In this document: positions 43,334 through 52,631 of the stretch, piece by piece
How the letters are laid out: every line of letters starts with the position of its first letter
How positions within the stretch are numbered: the first letter of the stretch is position 1
Assembly: GCF_030271255.1 (NCBI RefSeq)
Contig: NZ_JASJOM010000007.1
Location: forward strand, 62,001-126,000
DNA from: Peribacillus folii
GTDB taxonomy: Bacteria > Bacillota > Bacilli > Bacillales > DSM-1321
Direction: 5' to 3'
DNA: 64,000 nt
The notes under the pieces: model-generated
Told to the model about the DNA's origin: nothing
What the model saw: only the letters and a program-made list of their open reading frames with translations
The model's database searches: none
Made by a program: the position numbers and the translations under genes

Positions 43334-43444
43334 TTGGCAACCTCCTTTCATTCTTAATCATTAGCTATTTTGCCCGAATGTGAAAATAACTTGCGCGCTA
43401 TTTAAAATTAAAAAAGAAAAGGCACCAAAAACCAAATCGGCCAT

Positions 43445-43473
43445 AAAAAAGGCCGGACATAAAATGTCCGGCA
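43445..43473 (-). terminator. Terminator of fabZ
   Basis: GCCGGACAT-AAA-ATGTCCGGC (43452-43472) with a T-run on the minus strand (CTTTTTTAT). It lies 120 bases past fabZ. Confidence 0.85.
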
Positions 43474-43592
43474 TTCAAAGGGAGAATAAAAAAGGGTCTA
43501 AAATTCAATTTGCTTTCAAAAGCATGCAGTGCTCTTTACTATATACACCGCTCAACGATCATTTAAACCATTTTTTAGAAAATGAGGGAGAT

Positions 43593-44021
43593 TTATTTGT
43601 CAGCGAAGGCAAACATGATTTCGGCTTCACATGCTACTTCGCCATCTACCGTTGCCACAGCTTTCCCCTTGCCCATCGATCCCCTCATCCGCACAATCTC
43701 AACCTCAAGACGCAGTTGATCGCCTGGCTTCACTTGCTTTTTAAAGCGACAGCTATCGATCCCGGCAAAAAATGCAAGCCGTCCTTTATATTCTTCTTGT
43801 TTCAACACGGCTACAGCACCGACCTGTGCCAAAGCTTCAACGATTAAAACCCCAGGCATTACCGGATAATCAGGAAAATGGCCATTGAAGAATTCTTCAT
43901 TGGCAGAGACATTCTTCAATCCTACCGCCCTTTTTCCTTCTTCTATTTCAATGATGCGATCCACTAATAAAAATGGGTAGCGATGCGGGATGATTTCTTT
44001 TATTTGTGTGATATCAAGCAT
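43593..44021 (-). CDS. fabZ: (3R)-hydroxyacyl-ACP dehydratase FabZ
   Basis: 142 residues, full length. Hot-dog fold dehydratase with [14 protein letters not shown] and the catalytic [20 protein letters not shown] (His48, Glu62). It removes water from 3-hydroxyacyl-ACP in type II fatty-acid synthesis. AGGAGG precedes ATG 44021. Its position near flhO/flhP and ywpF matches B. subtilis ywpB. Confidence 0.97.
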   Translation of the reverse strand: MLDITQIKEIIPHRYPFLLVDRIIEIEEGKRAVGLKNVSANEEFFNGHFPDYPVMPGVLIVEALAQVGAVAVLKQEEYKGRLAFFAGIDSCRFKKQVKPGDQLRLEVEIVRMRGSMGKGKAVATVDGEVACEAEIMFAFADK

Positions 44022-44149
44022 ATTCGTTCCTCCTGCGACTTCATATTTTAAGAAAATGACGAGACTCGCCCCTGCCTTTGCGGGCAGAGGTGCATGGACC
44101 CAGTCCTATCATTCCGTTAACGCATAAATTGGACTCCCAACAAGGAAGT

Positions 44150-44404
44150 TTATGCGCCCTTGTTCACTATATCAATGATGTGGGTCCATGTGGATTTTTG
44201 GAAAACATCCAGGGCATGTCCTCCCCCAATGACACTGTAGCCTAAAAGCGCCCCTGATAATACAGCAATGAATATCAATCCAATAACAATGAGCAAACGA
44301 AGCCAGATCGGCAAAAGACGGACCCTGATTTTAAGGTTCGGCTTCGGCTCGACTTCCGTTAGCTCTTCTTCAATTTGTTGTTTCATTACACGATTTTGTT
44401 CCAT
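44150..44404 (-). CDS. epuA: EpuA-family small membrane protein
   Basis: 84 residues, one membrane helix (about 34-56: LRLLIVIGLIFIAVLSGALLG), a basic pre-helix segment (KIRVRLLPIW) and the conserved tail GYSVIGGGHALDVFQKSTWTHIIDIV. This matches the EpuA family, often labelled RNA polymerase subunit beta in databases because it is fused or adjacent to rpoB-related sequence in some species. AAAGGAG is about 14 bases from the ATG, so the start is less certain. It sits downstream of flhP. Confidence 0.82.
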   Translation of the reverse strand: MEQNRVMKQQIEEELTEVEPKPNLKIRVRLLPIWLRLLIVIGLIFIAVLSGALLGYSVIGGGHALDVFQKSTWTHIIDIVNKGA

Positions 44405-44573
44405 ATAGAATGTGAAAGCTCCTTTTTCTAAGAAAACTCACCGACTTATTTCCCTGTACTCAAGGAATACGGCAGCTATGCAAAATGATGGGCACAAATG
44501 AATCTCTTTGTCATGAATCCATTATAACCGATTTGCTGTAAATCCGCAGGGAGGCATTTTAATTTCCAGATAC

Positions 44574-45422
44574 TTAACGGATGCCATTGATCAATCCGCT
44601 CATTTGATCCGCCATCGTGATGGAACGGGATTGAAACTGATAAGATCGCTGAACATTAATCAAATCCGACATCTCTTTTGACAAATCGACATTGGAGGAC
44701 TCAAGGGCTCCTTGGCGGACTGCTATTTGATTCCGGGACTCACCGGACAGCACAGTCATGATATCGTCCGCGGTCACATCAAGATCCTTGATGTTTTCGG
44801 GCAGGCCCAATAAATTCCCGCCCAGCCGGTCAAGGAATTGCGGTTTCTTGACAGATACGATGCCAAGCCTGAAGCTTTCACGTCCATATTCTTCAGTATC
44901 CACCGTCATTTCGCCATTGTCCGAGATGTTAATGTCCGTGACATTTCCACCGATCAGGATGGGATCGCCATTTTCATCAAGGACTTTGTGCCCGGCAGAT
45001 GTAACCAGCATCATTTGCTCCGGGTCATTCGCGTTGGGGGATAAGTAAAAGGCCCCGTCACGGGTTAGCCTGGTATTGGCACCTTTCCCGTCCTGAACGC
45101 TCACTGTGAAGAATTGGTCTTCCTTAGTCAAAGCGGCATCGAGGTTCCGGTCTGTCGTCTTGATCGCTCCCTGCGAAAGCACCAATTGAGATTGGCTTAT
45201 CATCGCACCAGTTCCCTGCCGGATGCTAGGTGCCGTCAGTCTTCCCTTTTCCTTGGATTCATCAGGCTGATTATTGAAGCTCTGTGTCAATAAGTCATTG
45301 AAGCTCGTTTGGGTCTTTTTATAAGCGGTCGTATCCACATTGGCAATATTATTACTTATCTGATCGATTTTATGTTGAAGTTGGTTCAGCGTATTTGTCG
45401 CTGTCATCATGGTCCGATTCAT
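44574..45422 (-). CDS. flhP: Flagellar hook-basal body protein FlhP
   Basis: 282 residues. N-terminal rod/hook motif NTLNQLQHKIDQISNNIANVDTTAYKKT and the matching C-terminal helix (GALESSNVDLSKEMSDLINVQRSYQFQSR). These FlgG-like proteins form the rod or hook base. Second gene after flhO, 55 bases apart. AAGGGGA precedes the ATG. Position after mbl matches B. subtilis. Confidence 0.92.
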   Translation of the reverse strand: MNRTMMTATNTLNQLQHKIDQISNNIANVDTTAYKKTQTSFNDLLTQSFNNQPDESKEKGRLTAPSIRQGTGAMISQSQLVLSQGAIKTTDRNLDAALTKEDQFFTVSVQDGKGANTRLTRDGAFYLSPNANDPEQMMLVTSAGHKVLDENGDPILIGGNVTDINISDNGEMTVDTEEYGRESFRLGIVSVKKPQFLDRLGGNLLGLPENIKDLDVTADDIMTVLSGESRNQIAVRQGALESSNVDLSKEMSDLINVQRSYQFQSRSITMADQMSGLINGIR

Positions 45423-45477
45423 GGGTGTTCCCCTTACATGTTCAAATTTCCATTGGCTTGTTCCTTCTCGTTTTCAC

Positions 45478-46314
45478 TTAAATCCTGCCCACTTCATTGA
45501 CCGCTTTATCCAAACTTTTGTCATAAGCCTGAAGCACCTTCTGGCTGGACTCAAAGGAGCGGTATGCCGACATCATTTCCGTCATCGTCCTCGATTGGTC
45601 GACATTCGAACCCTCCAGGAAGCCTTGCTTGGCAGAAAATCCGCCCCCCGCTGCCGCATATGCGCTCGGTAATCCTTCATCGTTCACAGCCTTATAGAGG
45701 CCTTCTCCATCCTTCATCAGCTGGGAGGATGGATCATTTGAATACCCGATGCCCAGTCGTGCGGTTTGGACATTCCCCTCCAAAATGGCACCGTCACCCG
45801 TTACGGTAAACCGGTCGCTTTCAAGCTTGATCCGTTCATTCTTGTCACTTAAAACATAGAGACCTGAAGGCGTTGTTAAATAACCTTGCCCATCAAGGGT
45901 AAAGCTGCCGTTTCTTGTATAACGGAGTCCGCCATCACCATCCTGGACAGTAAAAAGCACTGACCCTCTGCGTCCATCATCATTGGCAGGCAAGCTTTCA
46001 TCAGCCAAAGCCAAATCGGTATTGAGCCCAGTTTCCTCCAATGTCCCCTGGGTGAATGAAGGGTTCGCCTCCTGTACGTAAACGCCGGTACTAAGCCCAC
46101 CGACTTTGGAAATTTCAGGAATGCCCAATTTATTCTCAGTAGGGATCGTTTTCCCGCCCATGTTGCTGATAAGCATTTCCGAAAAAGACCTTACACTCGT
46201 TTGGTCAGCTTTATACCCCGTTGTATTCGCATTGGACATGTTATTTGTGAGTAATTCAGTGCGCCTTTGCTGTGCAATCATCCCGGAAGCAGCTGTATAA
46301 AATCCTCTTAGCAT
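45478..46314 (-). CDS. flhO: Flagellar hook-basal body protein FlhO
   Basis: 279 residues from ATG 46314 (MLRGFYTAASGMIAQQRRTELLTNNMSNANTTGYKADQ), the rod/hook signature. The C-terminal LEGSNVDQSRTMTEMMSAYRSFESSQKVLQ matches. I reject the GTG three codons earlier because it overlaps the GAGGAG ribosome binding site. Shares family with FlhP; the pair presumably arose by duplication. Confidence 0.92.
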   Translation of the reverse strand: MLRGFYTAASGMIAQQRRTELLTNNMSNANTTGYKADQTSVRSFSEMLISNMGGKTIPTENKLGIPEISKVGGLSTGVYVQEANPSFTQGTLEETGLNTDLALADESLPANDDGRRGSVLFTVQDGDGGLRYTRNGSFTLDGQGYLTTPSGLYVLSDKNERIKLESDRFTVTGDGAILEGNVQTARLGIGYSNDPSSQLMKDGEGLYKAVNDEGLPSAYAAAGGGFSAKQGFLEGSNVDQSRTMTEMMSAYRSFESSQKVLQAYDKSLDKAVNEVGRI

Positions 46315-46474
46315 CTTCTTCACTCCTCATTCTTTAAAAAACTTTAACCGTTCATTTTCTCATATCTTTCTTATCGGACATGAACAACAGTATCTTAAGG
46401 AAAAATGAAAAGCTTTAGGCGGAAGTAGGATCCGTTAGGTCAGATTTAAAGGAATGGTGTTAAATCCCGGATAA

Positions 46475-46565
46475 AAGAAGAGGGTCTATTGCTCATCATT
46501 ACTAGAACCGCACGCACTTTCACTATGCCCCATGTTTGTCTGAACCTTAGACCCTTATCTTATGA
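46475..46565 (-). other. Long-range inverted repeat downstream of mbl
   Basis: AGGGTCTA (46481-46488) and TAGACCCT (46548-46555) flank 59 bases, with partial outer pairing (GATAA-AAGAAG / TTATCTT). On the minus strand CTTCTTTT follows the stem. It may be the mbl terminator with a large loop. Confidence 0.35.
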
Positions 46566-46585
46566 TGCAGATTTCCATCCGCTTT

Positions 46586-47587
46586 TTAGTTGAATTTATG
46601 CCTTGGCAGCTTGTCCATATTATCCAGCATGATTCCAGTTCCGATTGCTACACAATCCATTGGATGCTCGGCAACGAGTACAGGGACTTTTAGTTCTTCG
46701 GCAAGCAATAAATCGATGCCGTGAAGCAATGCTCCCCCGCCCGTTAAGATGACGCCACGGTCAATGATATCAGCCGAGAGCTCAGGCGGTGTCCGTTCAA
46801 GCACGCTTTTGGCAGCTTGTACAATGACGGAAACCTGCTCGCGAAGAGCTTCCTCAATCTCTTCAGAGTTGACCGAAATGGTTCTAGGCAATCCCGAAAC
46901 CATATCACGTCCACGGATGTCGATGACTTCATTACGTGAACCTGGGAATACGGTTGCCACCTGGATCTTGATGTTTTCCGCTGTACGCTCACCGATCAGG
47001 AGCTTATACTTCCGCTTGATATAATGCAGGATTTCGTTGTCGAATTTGTCACCGGCCATTTTAATGGAAGAAGATGTAACGATATCACCCATTGACAGTA
47101 CGGCAATGTCAGTCGTACCTCCGCCTATGTCCACGACCATATTGCCGCTCGGTTGAAAAATATCCATGCCGGCGCCAATAGCAGCCACTTTCGGTTCTTC
47201 TTCAAGGAATACTTTTTTCCCGCCGCTTTTTTCCGCCGCTTCTTTAATTGCCTTTTGTTCTACGCTCGTAATGTTTGTCGGGCAGCAAATCAAAATCCTT
47301 GGCTTGGAAAGGAAGCCCTTGACGTTCAATGTATTGATGAAATGCTTTAGCATCGATTCCGTTACATCAAAATCCGCAATGACTCCATCTTTCAAGGGAC
47401 GAATGGCGATGATGTTTCCCGGGGTCCGGCCTACCATTTTACGAGCTTCCTCGCCGACTGCAAGAACACGGTTCGTATTCTTATCTATTGCCACCACCGA
47501 AGGCTCATTTAACACAATTCCTTTACCTTTGACATGTATAAGAACATTGGCTGTTCCAAGATCTATCCCAATATCTCTAGCAAACAT
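46586..47587 (-). CDS. mbl: Mbl, MreB-like actin homologue
   Basis: 333 residues, as in B. subtilis Mbl. Actin-fold motifs: ARDIGIDLGTANVLI (phosphate 1), VVDIGGGTTDIAVLS (phosphate 2), and the adenosine motif GVILTGGGALLHGI. Cytoplasmic filament that guides elongasome wall synthesis. AAGGAGG precedes the ATG. The spoIIID gene upstream and flhO downstream place it as mbl rather than mreB or mreBH. Confidence 0.95.
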   Translation of the reverse strand: MFARDIGIDLGTANVLIHVKGKGIVLNEPSVVAIDKNTNRVLAVGEEARKMVGRTPGNIIAIRPLKDGVIADFDVTESMLKHFINTLNVKGFLSKPRILICCPTNITSVEQKAIKEAAEKSGGKKVFLEEEPKVAAIGAGMDIFQPSGNMVVDIGGGTTDIAVLSMGDIVTSSSIKMAGDKFDNEILHYIKRKYKLLIGERTAENIKIQVATVFPGSRNEVIDIRGRDMVSGLPRTISVNSEEIEEALREQVSVIVQAAKSVLERTPPELSADIIDRGVILTGGGALLHGIDLLLAEELKVPVLVAEHPMDCVAIGTGIMLDNMDKLPRHKFN

Positions 47588-47766
47588 TTCTTAAATCCTC
47601 CTTGAATATCCTCACATATAACCTACTTCTGTCCTAATTGTTTATTTTACCATATTGCATTGACACAAGTAAGTATGAATTATAAATAAACGTTAATGAA
47701 TACTTTTACTACCTATTTTGGCAAAATATAAATATTTTCAATACCATATGTACCATCCTTGTTGCA

Positions 47767-47855
47767 AAAAAAAATCCCGGCAGTGAATCGCTGTCAAGGT
47801 TCGGGTTTGACCCTTACCCTGACGGCTCGACTCACATCCAAATGCCGGAATGGTA
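47767..47855 (-). terminator. Extended nested-hairpin terminator of spoIIID
   Basis: Outer CCGGCA / TGCCGG pair, then GTGAATCG / CGACTCAC (one mismatch) and GTCAAGG / CCCTGAC. On the minus strand it ends in TTTTTTTTT. Unusually long for a simple terminator. Confidence 0.75.
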
Positions 47856-47862
47856 TACCTGT

Positions 47863-48135
47863 TCATTTGACGATTTCTTCTTCTCTTTCAGAGCGTTTAT
47901 ATTTTAATTTTGTTGCTTCGCCGCCCCTAAGGTGACGGATGGATTTATGATAATCCAATATATCCTTTACTTCGTTAGCCAAATCAGGATTAATTTCTGG
48001 CAGCCTCTCCGTCAAGTCTTTATGGACCGTACTTTTAGAGACTCCGAACTCTTTTGCAATGACGCGGACCGTTTTTCTAGTTTCCACGATATACTTTCCT
48101 ATCTTGATGGTTCTTTCTTTGATGTAATCGTGCAC
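47863..48135 (-). CDS. spoIIID: Sporulation transcription factor SpoIIID
   Basis: 90 residues, nearly identical by eye to B. subtilis SpoIIID: HDYIKERTIKIGKYIVETRK, HTH VRVIAKEFGVSKSTVHKDL, and RHLRGGEATKLKYKR. It binds DNA in the mother cell and modulates many sigma-E/K genes. The start is the GTG at 48135 (GGGGAGG seven bases upstream), which matches the known N-terminus; the longer frame begins at TTG inside the ribosome binding site. Confidence 0.97.
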   Translation of the reverse strand: MHDYIKERTIKIGKYIVETRKTVRVIAKEFGVSKSTVHKDLTERLPEINPDLANEVKDILDYHKSIRHLRGGEATKLKYKRSEREEEIVK

Positions 48136-48567
48136 ACCACTCGACCTCCCCAAATTGGATGTGAGAAGTGTGAAATGAGATTCGTATTTTTCGAATCGAA
48201 TACCGCTGCCCTATAAACAATGAAAGATAGAATTATTCAACTATTAGATAATTTGTAATAAACGATTCCTCACCTCAAACACTCTCTTTGCATGGTTTAT
48301 AACATCTTATTAGCTTGGTTAAGAATATATGCCTAATGGGACAGGAGGTTTGGATTTATTTCTAAGCATCACCCGTTTTATTTTCATAAGAAGAAAATTA
48401 TTTCCCAAGAAATTTGTCGGATTATCAACAGGTTCAGCAATAGTGGACGCATCACCTCGATACAAAAAGAAAACCGTCCACAGTGAACGGTTTCCTTTTA
48501 CCAAATTTTCAGTTGTTGTCATTCGTAACGTCCATGGTTTTCGTTTCGATTTATGAAAAACTTTTTA
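48136..48567. other. 432-bp region upstream of spoIIID and downstream of spoIIQ
   Basis: Contains the spoIIQ terminator (48464-48493) and the spoIIID promoter side (sigma-E expected, not located with confidence). No gene supported. Confidence 0.5.
48464..48493 (-). terminator. Terminator of spoIIQ
   Basis: AAACCGT (48471-48477) pairs with ACGGTTT (48487-48493). On the minus strand it is followed by TCTTTTTG. Confidence 0.75.
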
Positions 48568-49467
48568 TTAATTAGATTGATTTAATGAATCTTTTAAGGA
48601 GCCGCTCTCTTCAGTCGTATCTTCACCTGGAGTTGAGCCTTCCTCATCCGTGCCATTATCTAAATTCGCACCTTCGTCAGTTTCGTCAACGGCAGGAGTT
48701 TCTTCCTGGCCTTTTTCAGATTCTTCGATTGCAGGTGTTTCTTCTTTTTTAGCTGAGTCGTCAAGCTTGCTGCCTTCCGCTTCGGTTGCAGCTTGAATGG
48801 CAGAAGCTTGTTTATCGAAAAATTCAATCGGATTCAATGCAATGTTATCTTTCCTGATCTCGAAGTGGACGTGTACGCCAGCTTCTTCATTGATTTGGCT
48901 TTTTCCAGCCTTAGCAAGGGATTGTCCTTGTTTCACCTTGTCACCAACGGCCACTTTAATGTCTTTAACAGATTGATAACGAGTAACGACACCATCTTCA
49001 TGCTCTACTTCAATCAGATTTCCAAGTAATGCATCATTTTGAACTTTCGATACATTACCGCTTAAGGATGCTTTAACATCGAAAGACTTTCCGTCTTCCA
49101 TTGCAATGTCTATCCCTTTGTTCTGTTCGTATCTATTGTTGTAAAAAACCAAAGCATCTTCCTGTGCCTTTTCATCTGCATTCACATCATAAAATTGTTT
49201 TTTGATTACCGTCTTTTCTGCATCGGCTACAGGCATCTTGGTCGTTTCAAGATTACTATTGACCTCGACAGAAGGCTGATCATAGTTTTTTCCTGTTTCA
49301 GCTGACTCTTCATTCCCGTCTTTAGCTGAATCATTAAAACTATTTTGTAATAAGAAGGCCGCGGCTAGGATTATGGCTGCACTTGCGATATAGATTGCTG
49401 CTAACGCCCAACGCTGTTTTAGTATACGTCGGATTGTGGAAGTTGATTTCTTTTCTTCCTCTCTCAT
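48568..49467 (-). CDS. spoIIQ: SpoIIQ, forespore LytM-domain engulfment protein
   Basis: 299 residues. One membrane helix (about 22-42: WALAAIYIASAAIILAAAFL), then a LytM/M23 domain in the intermembrane space with GNLIEVEHEDGVVTRYQSV and GVHVHFEIRKDNIALNPIEFF. The first zinc ligand of active M23 enzymes is missing: NKGID stands where HKGID-type sequence is expected, as in SpoIIQ, so it is a scaffold. It pairs with SpoIIIAH across the septum. C-terminal 80 residues are a disordered E/T/D-rich tail (GQEETPAVDETDEGANLD). The start is ATG 49467, after GAGGTG, 18 codons inside the frame. Normally a sigma-F gene. Confidence 0.93.
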   Translation of the reverse strand: MREEEKKSTSTIRRILKQRWALAAIYIASAAIILAAAFLLQNSFNDSAKDGNEESAETGKNYDQPSVEVNSNLETTKMPVADAEKTVIKKQFYDVNADEKAQEDALVFYNNRYEQNKGIDIAMEDGKSFDVKASLSGNVSKVQNDALLGNLIEVEHEDGVVTRYQSVKDIKVAVGDKVKQGQSLAKAGKSQINEEAGVHVHFEIRKDNIALNPIEFFDKQASAIQAATEAEGSKLDDSAKKEETPAIEESEKGQEETPAVDETDEGANLDNGTDEEGSTPGEDTTEESGSLKDSLNQSN

Positions 49468-49619
49468 ATTAATCACCTCAGCAATCATTCTGAACACTTT
49501 GCTAAGATTATATACACGCATGAAAAAATTTTTTTAGATTTATTTTGTGGAAATGAAACCGATTTTATTCGCGGAATGGTAAAATGTTTTGTATCTTAAT
49601 GCCGAAGGATGTTTAATTT

Positions 49620-50045
49620 ATGAAAAAAGCCTTTAAACTCGTATTAACATCATTGCCTTTCCTATATATGATTGCAATATGGATTATGTCGGGCAATCCC
49701 GATGATATGCTTCTTGACCTTCCATCGACTTCGATCGACCGATTTATAAAAGAAGCGCTTCACCTTGTCGAATTTGCCATTTTGTTCATTCTTTTCGTTT
49801 CGGCACTTGCCGCAAACCAAAAACTGAAACCAGGATTAAGCCTGCTGGCTGCCCTTGCATCCTGCCTTTATGGAGTATTGGATGAATACCACCAATCATT
49901 CGTTCCATACCGTTCAGCTACCTTAATAGATGTCATAAAGGATATCATCGGAGTATCCGCTGCCTATTTCCATGTTCAATATCATTATTTCAAGCACGGA
50001 CGCGGCTTTTTGACCTACATAGAAAAAGTGACCGCAAAAAAATGA
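49620..50045 (+). CDS. ywnJ: VanZ-like membrane protein (YwnJ-like)
   Basis: 141 residues with about four membrane helices. Conserved VanZ core: HLVEFAILFILFVSAL, YGVLDEYHQSFVPYRSATLIDVIKDIIG. VanZ proteins can give low-level teicoplanin resistance, and many are of unknown function. GAAGGATG precedes the ATG. It sits between spoIIQ and spoIID on the opposite strand; its 3' end forms half of a hairpin shared with spoIID. Confidence 0.85.
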   Translation: MKKAFKLVLTSLPFLYMIAIWIMSGNPDDMLLDLPSTSIDRFIKEALHLVEFAILFILFVSALAANQKLKPGLSLLAALASCLYGVLDEYHQSFVPYRSATLIDVIKDIIGVSAAYFHVQYHYFKHGRGFLTYIEKVTAKK

Positions 50046-50080
50046 GAGACGGATTATCGTCTCTCATTTTTTTGCGGTCA
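50029..50080. terminator. Shared bidirectional terminator built from both 3' coding ends
   Basis: Perfect 23-bp inverted repeat (50029-50051 with 50058-50080), 6-nt loop, with A7 and T7 inside the arms. It includes the last codons and stop of both convergent genes; both proteins end TAKK. Confidence 0.92.
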
Positions 50081-51101
50081 TCGTATTCAGCCATTTATTG
50101 GAGGACTGGACTTTAACCCCTTTATAATAATACTTCACGATATCTTCATAGCTTTTTCCTTCCCTGGCCATTCCATTCGCACCATATTGGCTCATCCCAA
50201 CGCCGTGCCCCGATCCCCTTGTCGTGATGACAATCCGGTTGCCTTGGCGCTCCCAGTTAAAATCCGATGATGTCAGCCCTAGCTTTTCCCGAATCTGTTT
50301 TCCCGTCAATTTCTTGCCCCCGATTTCCACGATTCCCACGCGATTGCCTGAGGTTCTTTTGACGACAGTTCCTATCGTAGTTCCTGCCGAAAGACTCACA
50401 CCAAGTTTACTTTCAAAATCGGCAGCGTTCACGACAACTTTATTATAAAATTTTGGTGATTCCTCTTTATCCCACGGACTGGACACACTTCTTAAATAGG
50501 GAAAATCCGCTTGCCAATAGTCCTCGGAATTTTCCGTGTAGCCATTGCTGGTGGAAAAAAACGTGGCTGTAATCGGTTTTCCATCATAGGTAAGAATTTG
50601 CCCTTCCGTTTCCTTGATGGCCTTGCTGATTTTTTTCATCTTCGATTTATAATCAGAGCCCCATTGCTTTTTAAGCTCATCATCATTCTTATAAACCTGA
50701 TGCATGACCGTATCGCTCACATCGGCACCATCAGGCAATCCAAGGCGACTCTCGCCAATAAGCTGATTGACAATGTAGGTCCTTGCCGTCAACGCCTGTG
50801 CCTTCAATGCTTCTTCCTCAAATTCCGCTGGCATCTCAGCAGCAACCACGCCAGTCAGATACGTTTCCATCGGCACCTTTTCAATCTTTTTTGCTTGGGT
50901 CCGGTAAACGGCAACATCAACGCTACTCATTTCTTTTGCACTTACTTCATTACTGCTCTTCTTCACTTTCTTCTCCAATTGCTCGGCTAACTCACCACTT
51001 GTCTTATCATTTGAAAATGGAAGCACAAGCACTGCTGGAATCATGATAATTACGAATGCTACTGCTACGAATAGTATGATCATCGGTTTGATTGCTTTCA
51101 A
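50064..51101 (-). CDS. spoIID: Stage II sporulation protein D (SpoIID) lytic transglycosylase
   Basis: 345 residues, a membrane helix at about 8-28 (IILFVAVAFVIIMIPAVLVLPF), then the SpoIID domain: VETYLTGVVAAEMPAEF with the catalytic Glu, EALKAQALTARTYIV, ATFFSTSNGYTENSEDYW, and RGSGHGVGMSQYGANGMA. It degrades peptidoglycan during engulfment. The start is TTG at 51101 with GGGAGG nine bases upstream; the next ATG (51083) has no ribosome binding site. Expected under sigma-E. Confidence 0.95.
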   Translation of the reverse strand: MKAIKPMIILFVAVAFVIIMIPAVLVLPFSNDKTSGELAEQLEKKVKKSSNEVSAKEMSSVDVAVYRTQAKKIEKVPMETYLTGVVAAEMPAEFEEEALKAQALTARTYIVNQLIGESRLGLPDGADVSDTVMHQVYKNDDELKKQWGSDYKSKMKKISKAIKETEGQILTYDGKPITATFFSTSNGYTENSEDYWQADFPYLRSVSSPWDKEESPKFYNKVVVNAADFESKLGVSLSAGTTIGTVVKRTSGNRVGIVEIGGKKLTGKQIREKLGLTSSDFNWERQGNRIVITTRGSGHGVGMSQYGANGMAREGKSYEDIVKYYYKGVKVQSSNKWLNTMTAKK

Positions 51102-51242
51102 ACTCCTGAGCCTCCCTACACTTGTTTTCTCTGCCGCAATTAGCCTTCGGCAGGATCTTTACATAACAAATGTATGTCGAAGGACAAGCATTTATGAATA
51201 GAAAAACGGCATCCGCTCAACAGGAGTCCTTACTTGAAAGAA

Positions 51243-51284
51243 CAAAAAAACCATTCACGTTTCAATATCTCAAACGTAAATGGT
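51243..51284 (-). terminator. Terminator of murA
   Basis: CCATTCACGTTT (51251-51262) pairs with AAACGTAAATGG (51272-51283), one mismatch, followed on the minus strand by TTTTTTTGTT. Confidence 0.87.
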
Positions 51285-51297
51285 CGTATAAGCTAAC

Positions 51298-52599
51298 TTA
51301 AGCGTTCAAATCGGCAATTTTTTTTGTTTCTGCCGGTACATCTTCATTGATGCGTTCCACATCGGCGCCTAAAGCTGCCAATTTACCGTGGAAGTTCACG
51401 TAGCCTCTGTCAAGATGCTTCAATTCCGTAACACGAGTGATGCCATCTGCAACCAAACCAGTCAGGATAAGCGCTGCTGCGGCACGTAAATCTGTTGCAG
51501 CTACTTCTGCACCTTGAATGTTAGTCGGTCCATTAACGATAACGGAGCGGCCCTCGATTTTAATATTGGCATTCATGCGGCGGAATTCCTCAACATGCAT
51601 GAAACGGTTTTCGAAAACAGTCTCCGTGATCATACTTGTTCCTTCAGCACGCAGCAATAATGCCATCATTTGTGACTGCATATCAGTCGGGAAACCAGGA
51701 TGCGGCATTGTTTTGATATCAATCGCCTTCAAGGTTTTTGGACCGATGACGCGCAGGCCATCTCCTTCTTCAATGATCTTGACTCCCATTTCCTCCATTT
51801 TGGCAATAAGGGAAGTAAGATGTTCAGGCACAGCTCCTTGAACAAGAACGTTACCGCCGGTAAGAGCTGCCGCTGTCATGAATGTACCAGCTTCGATACG
51901 GTCAGGTATAATATGATGTTCAACGCCATATAATTTATCGACGCCTTCGATTCTCATCGTACCTGTACCGGCACCTCTTACTTTGGCACCCATCTTATTA
52001 AGGAAGTTCGCAAGATCTACAATTTCAGGCTCTTTGGCCACATTTTCCAAAACAGTAATGCCTTCAGCAAGTGTTGCTGCCATCATGATGTTTTCAGTGG
52101 CACCCACACTCGGGAAGTCTAGATACACACGTGCACCCTTAAGCCTTCCTTCGACCTCGGCATCAATGAAGCCATTGCCGACCTTCACTTTTGCTCCCAT
52201 CGCTTCAAAGCCCTTCAGATGCTGATCGATAGGACGTGAGCCGATGGCGCAGCCTCCTGGAAGTGCAACGCGGGCCCGGCCATTCCTTGCTAACAAGGAG
52301 CCCATCACTAAAACGGAAGCCCTCATTTTACGTACATATTCAAATGGTGCTTCATCTAATAACTCTCTTGATGCATCTACAGTTACTTGATTATCATGAA
52401 AGGCAACATCTGCATTTAAGTTGCGCAATACTTCATTGATTGTATATACATCGGAGAGCGTAGGAACATCTTTAATGATACTTTTCCCATCACTTGCTAA
52501 TAATGTTGCAGCGATAACTGGCAAAACGGCGTTTTTAGCACCTTCTACTTTAACTGTCCCGCTAAGCCTTTTTCCGCCGCGGACGATGATTTTTTCCAA
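51298..52599 (-). CDS. murA: UDP-N-acetylglucosamine 1-carboxyvinyltransferase MurA
   Basis: 433 residues. MurA transfers enolpyruvate to UDP-GlcNAc, the first committed step of peptidoglycan synthesis. [19 protein letters not shown] (Lys22) and the flexible-loop Cys117 in [18 protein letters not shown] are intact, so it should be fosfomycin-sensitive. The start is TTG 52599, eight bases after GGAGGGG. It sits downstream of ywmB and ywzB, matching the murAA position of B. subtilis. Confidence 0.97.
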   Translation of the reverse strand: MEKIIVRGGKRLSGTVKVEGAKNAVLPVIAATLLASDGKSIIKDVPTLSDVYTINEVLRNLNADVAFHDNQVTVDASRELLDEAPFEYVRKMRASVLVMGSLLARNGRARVALPGGCAIGSRPIDQHLKGFEAMGAKVKVGNGFIDAEVEGRLKGARVYLDFPSVGATENIMMAATLAEGITVLENVAKEPEIVDLANFLNKMGAKVRGAGTGTMRIEGVDKLYGVEHHIIPDRIEAGTFMTAAALTGGNVLVQGAVPEHLTSLIAKMEEMGVKIIEEGDGLRVIGPKTLKAIDIKTMPHPGFPTDMQSQMMALLLRAEGTSMITETVFENRFMHVEEFRRMNANIKIEGRSVIVNGPTNIQGAEVAATDLRAAAALILTGLVADGITRVTELKHLDRGYVNFHGKLAALGADVERINEDVPAETKKIADLNA

Positions 52600-52631
52600 A
52601 AGTATTCCCCTCCGCGTCCATTTTCTCTATA

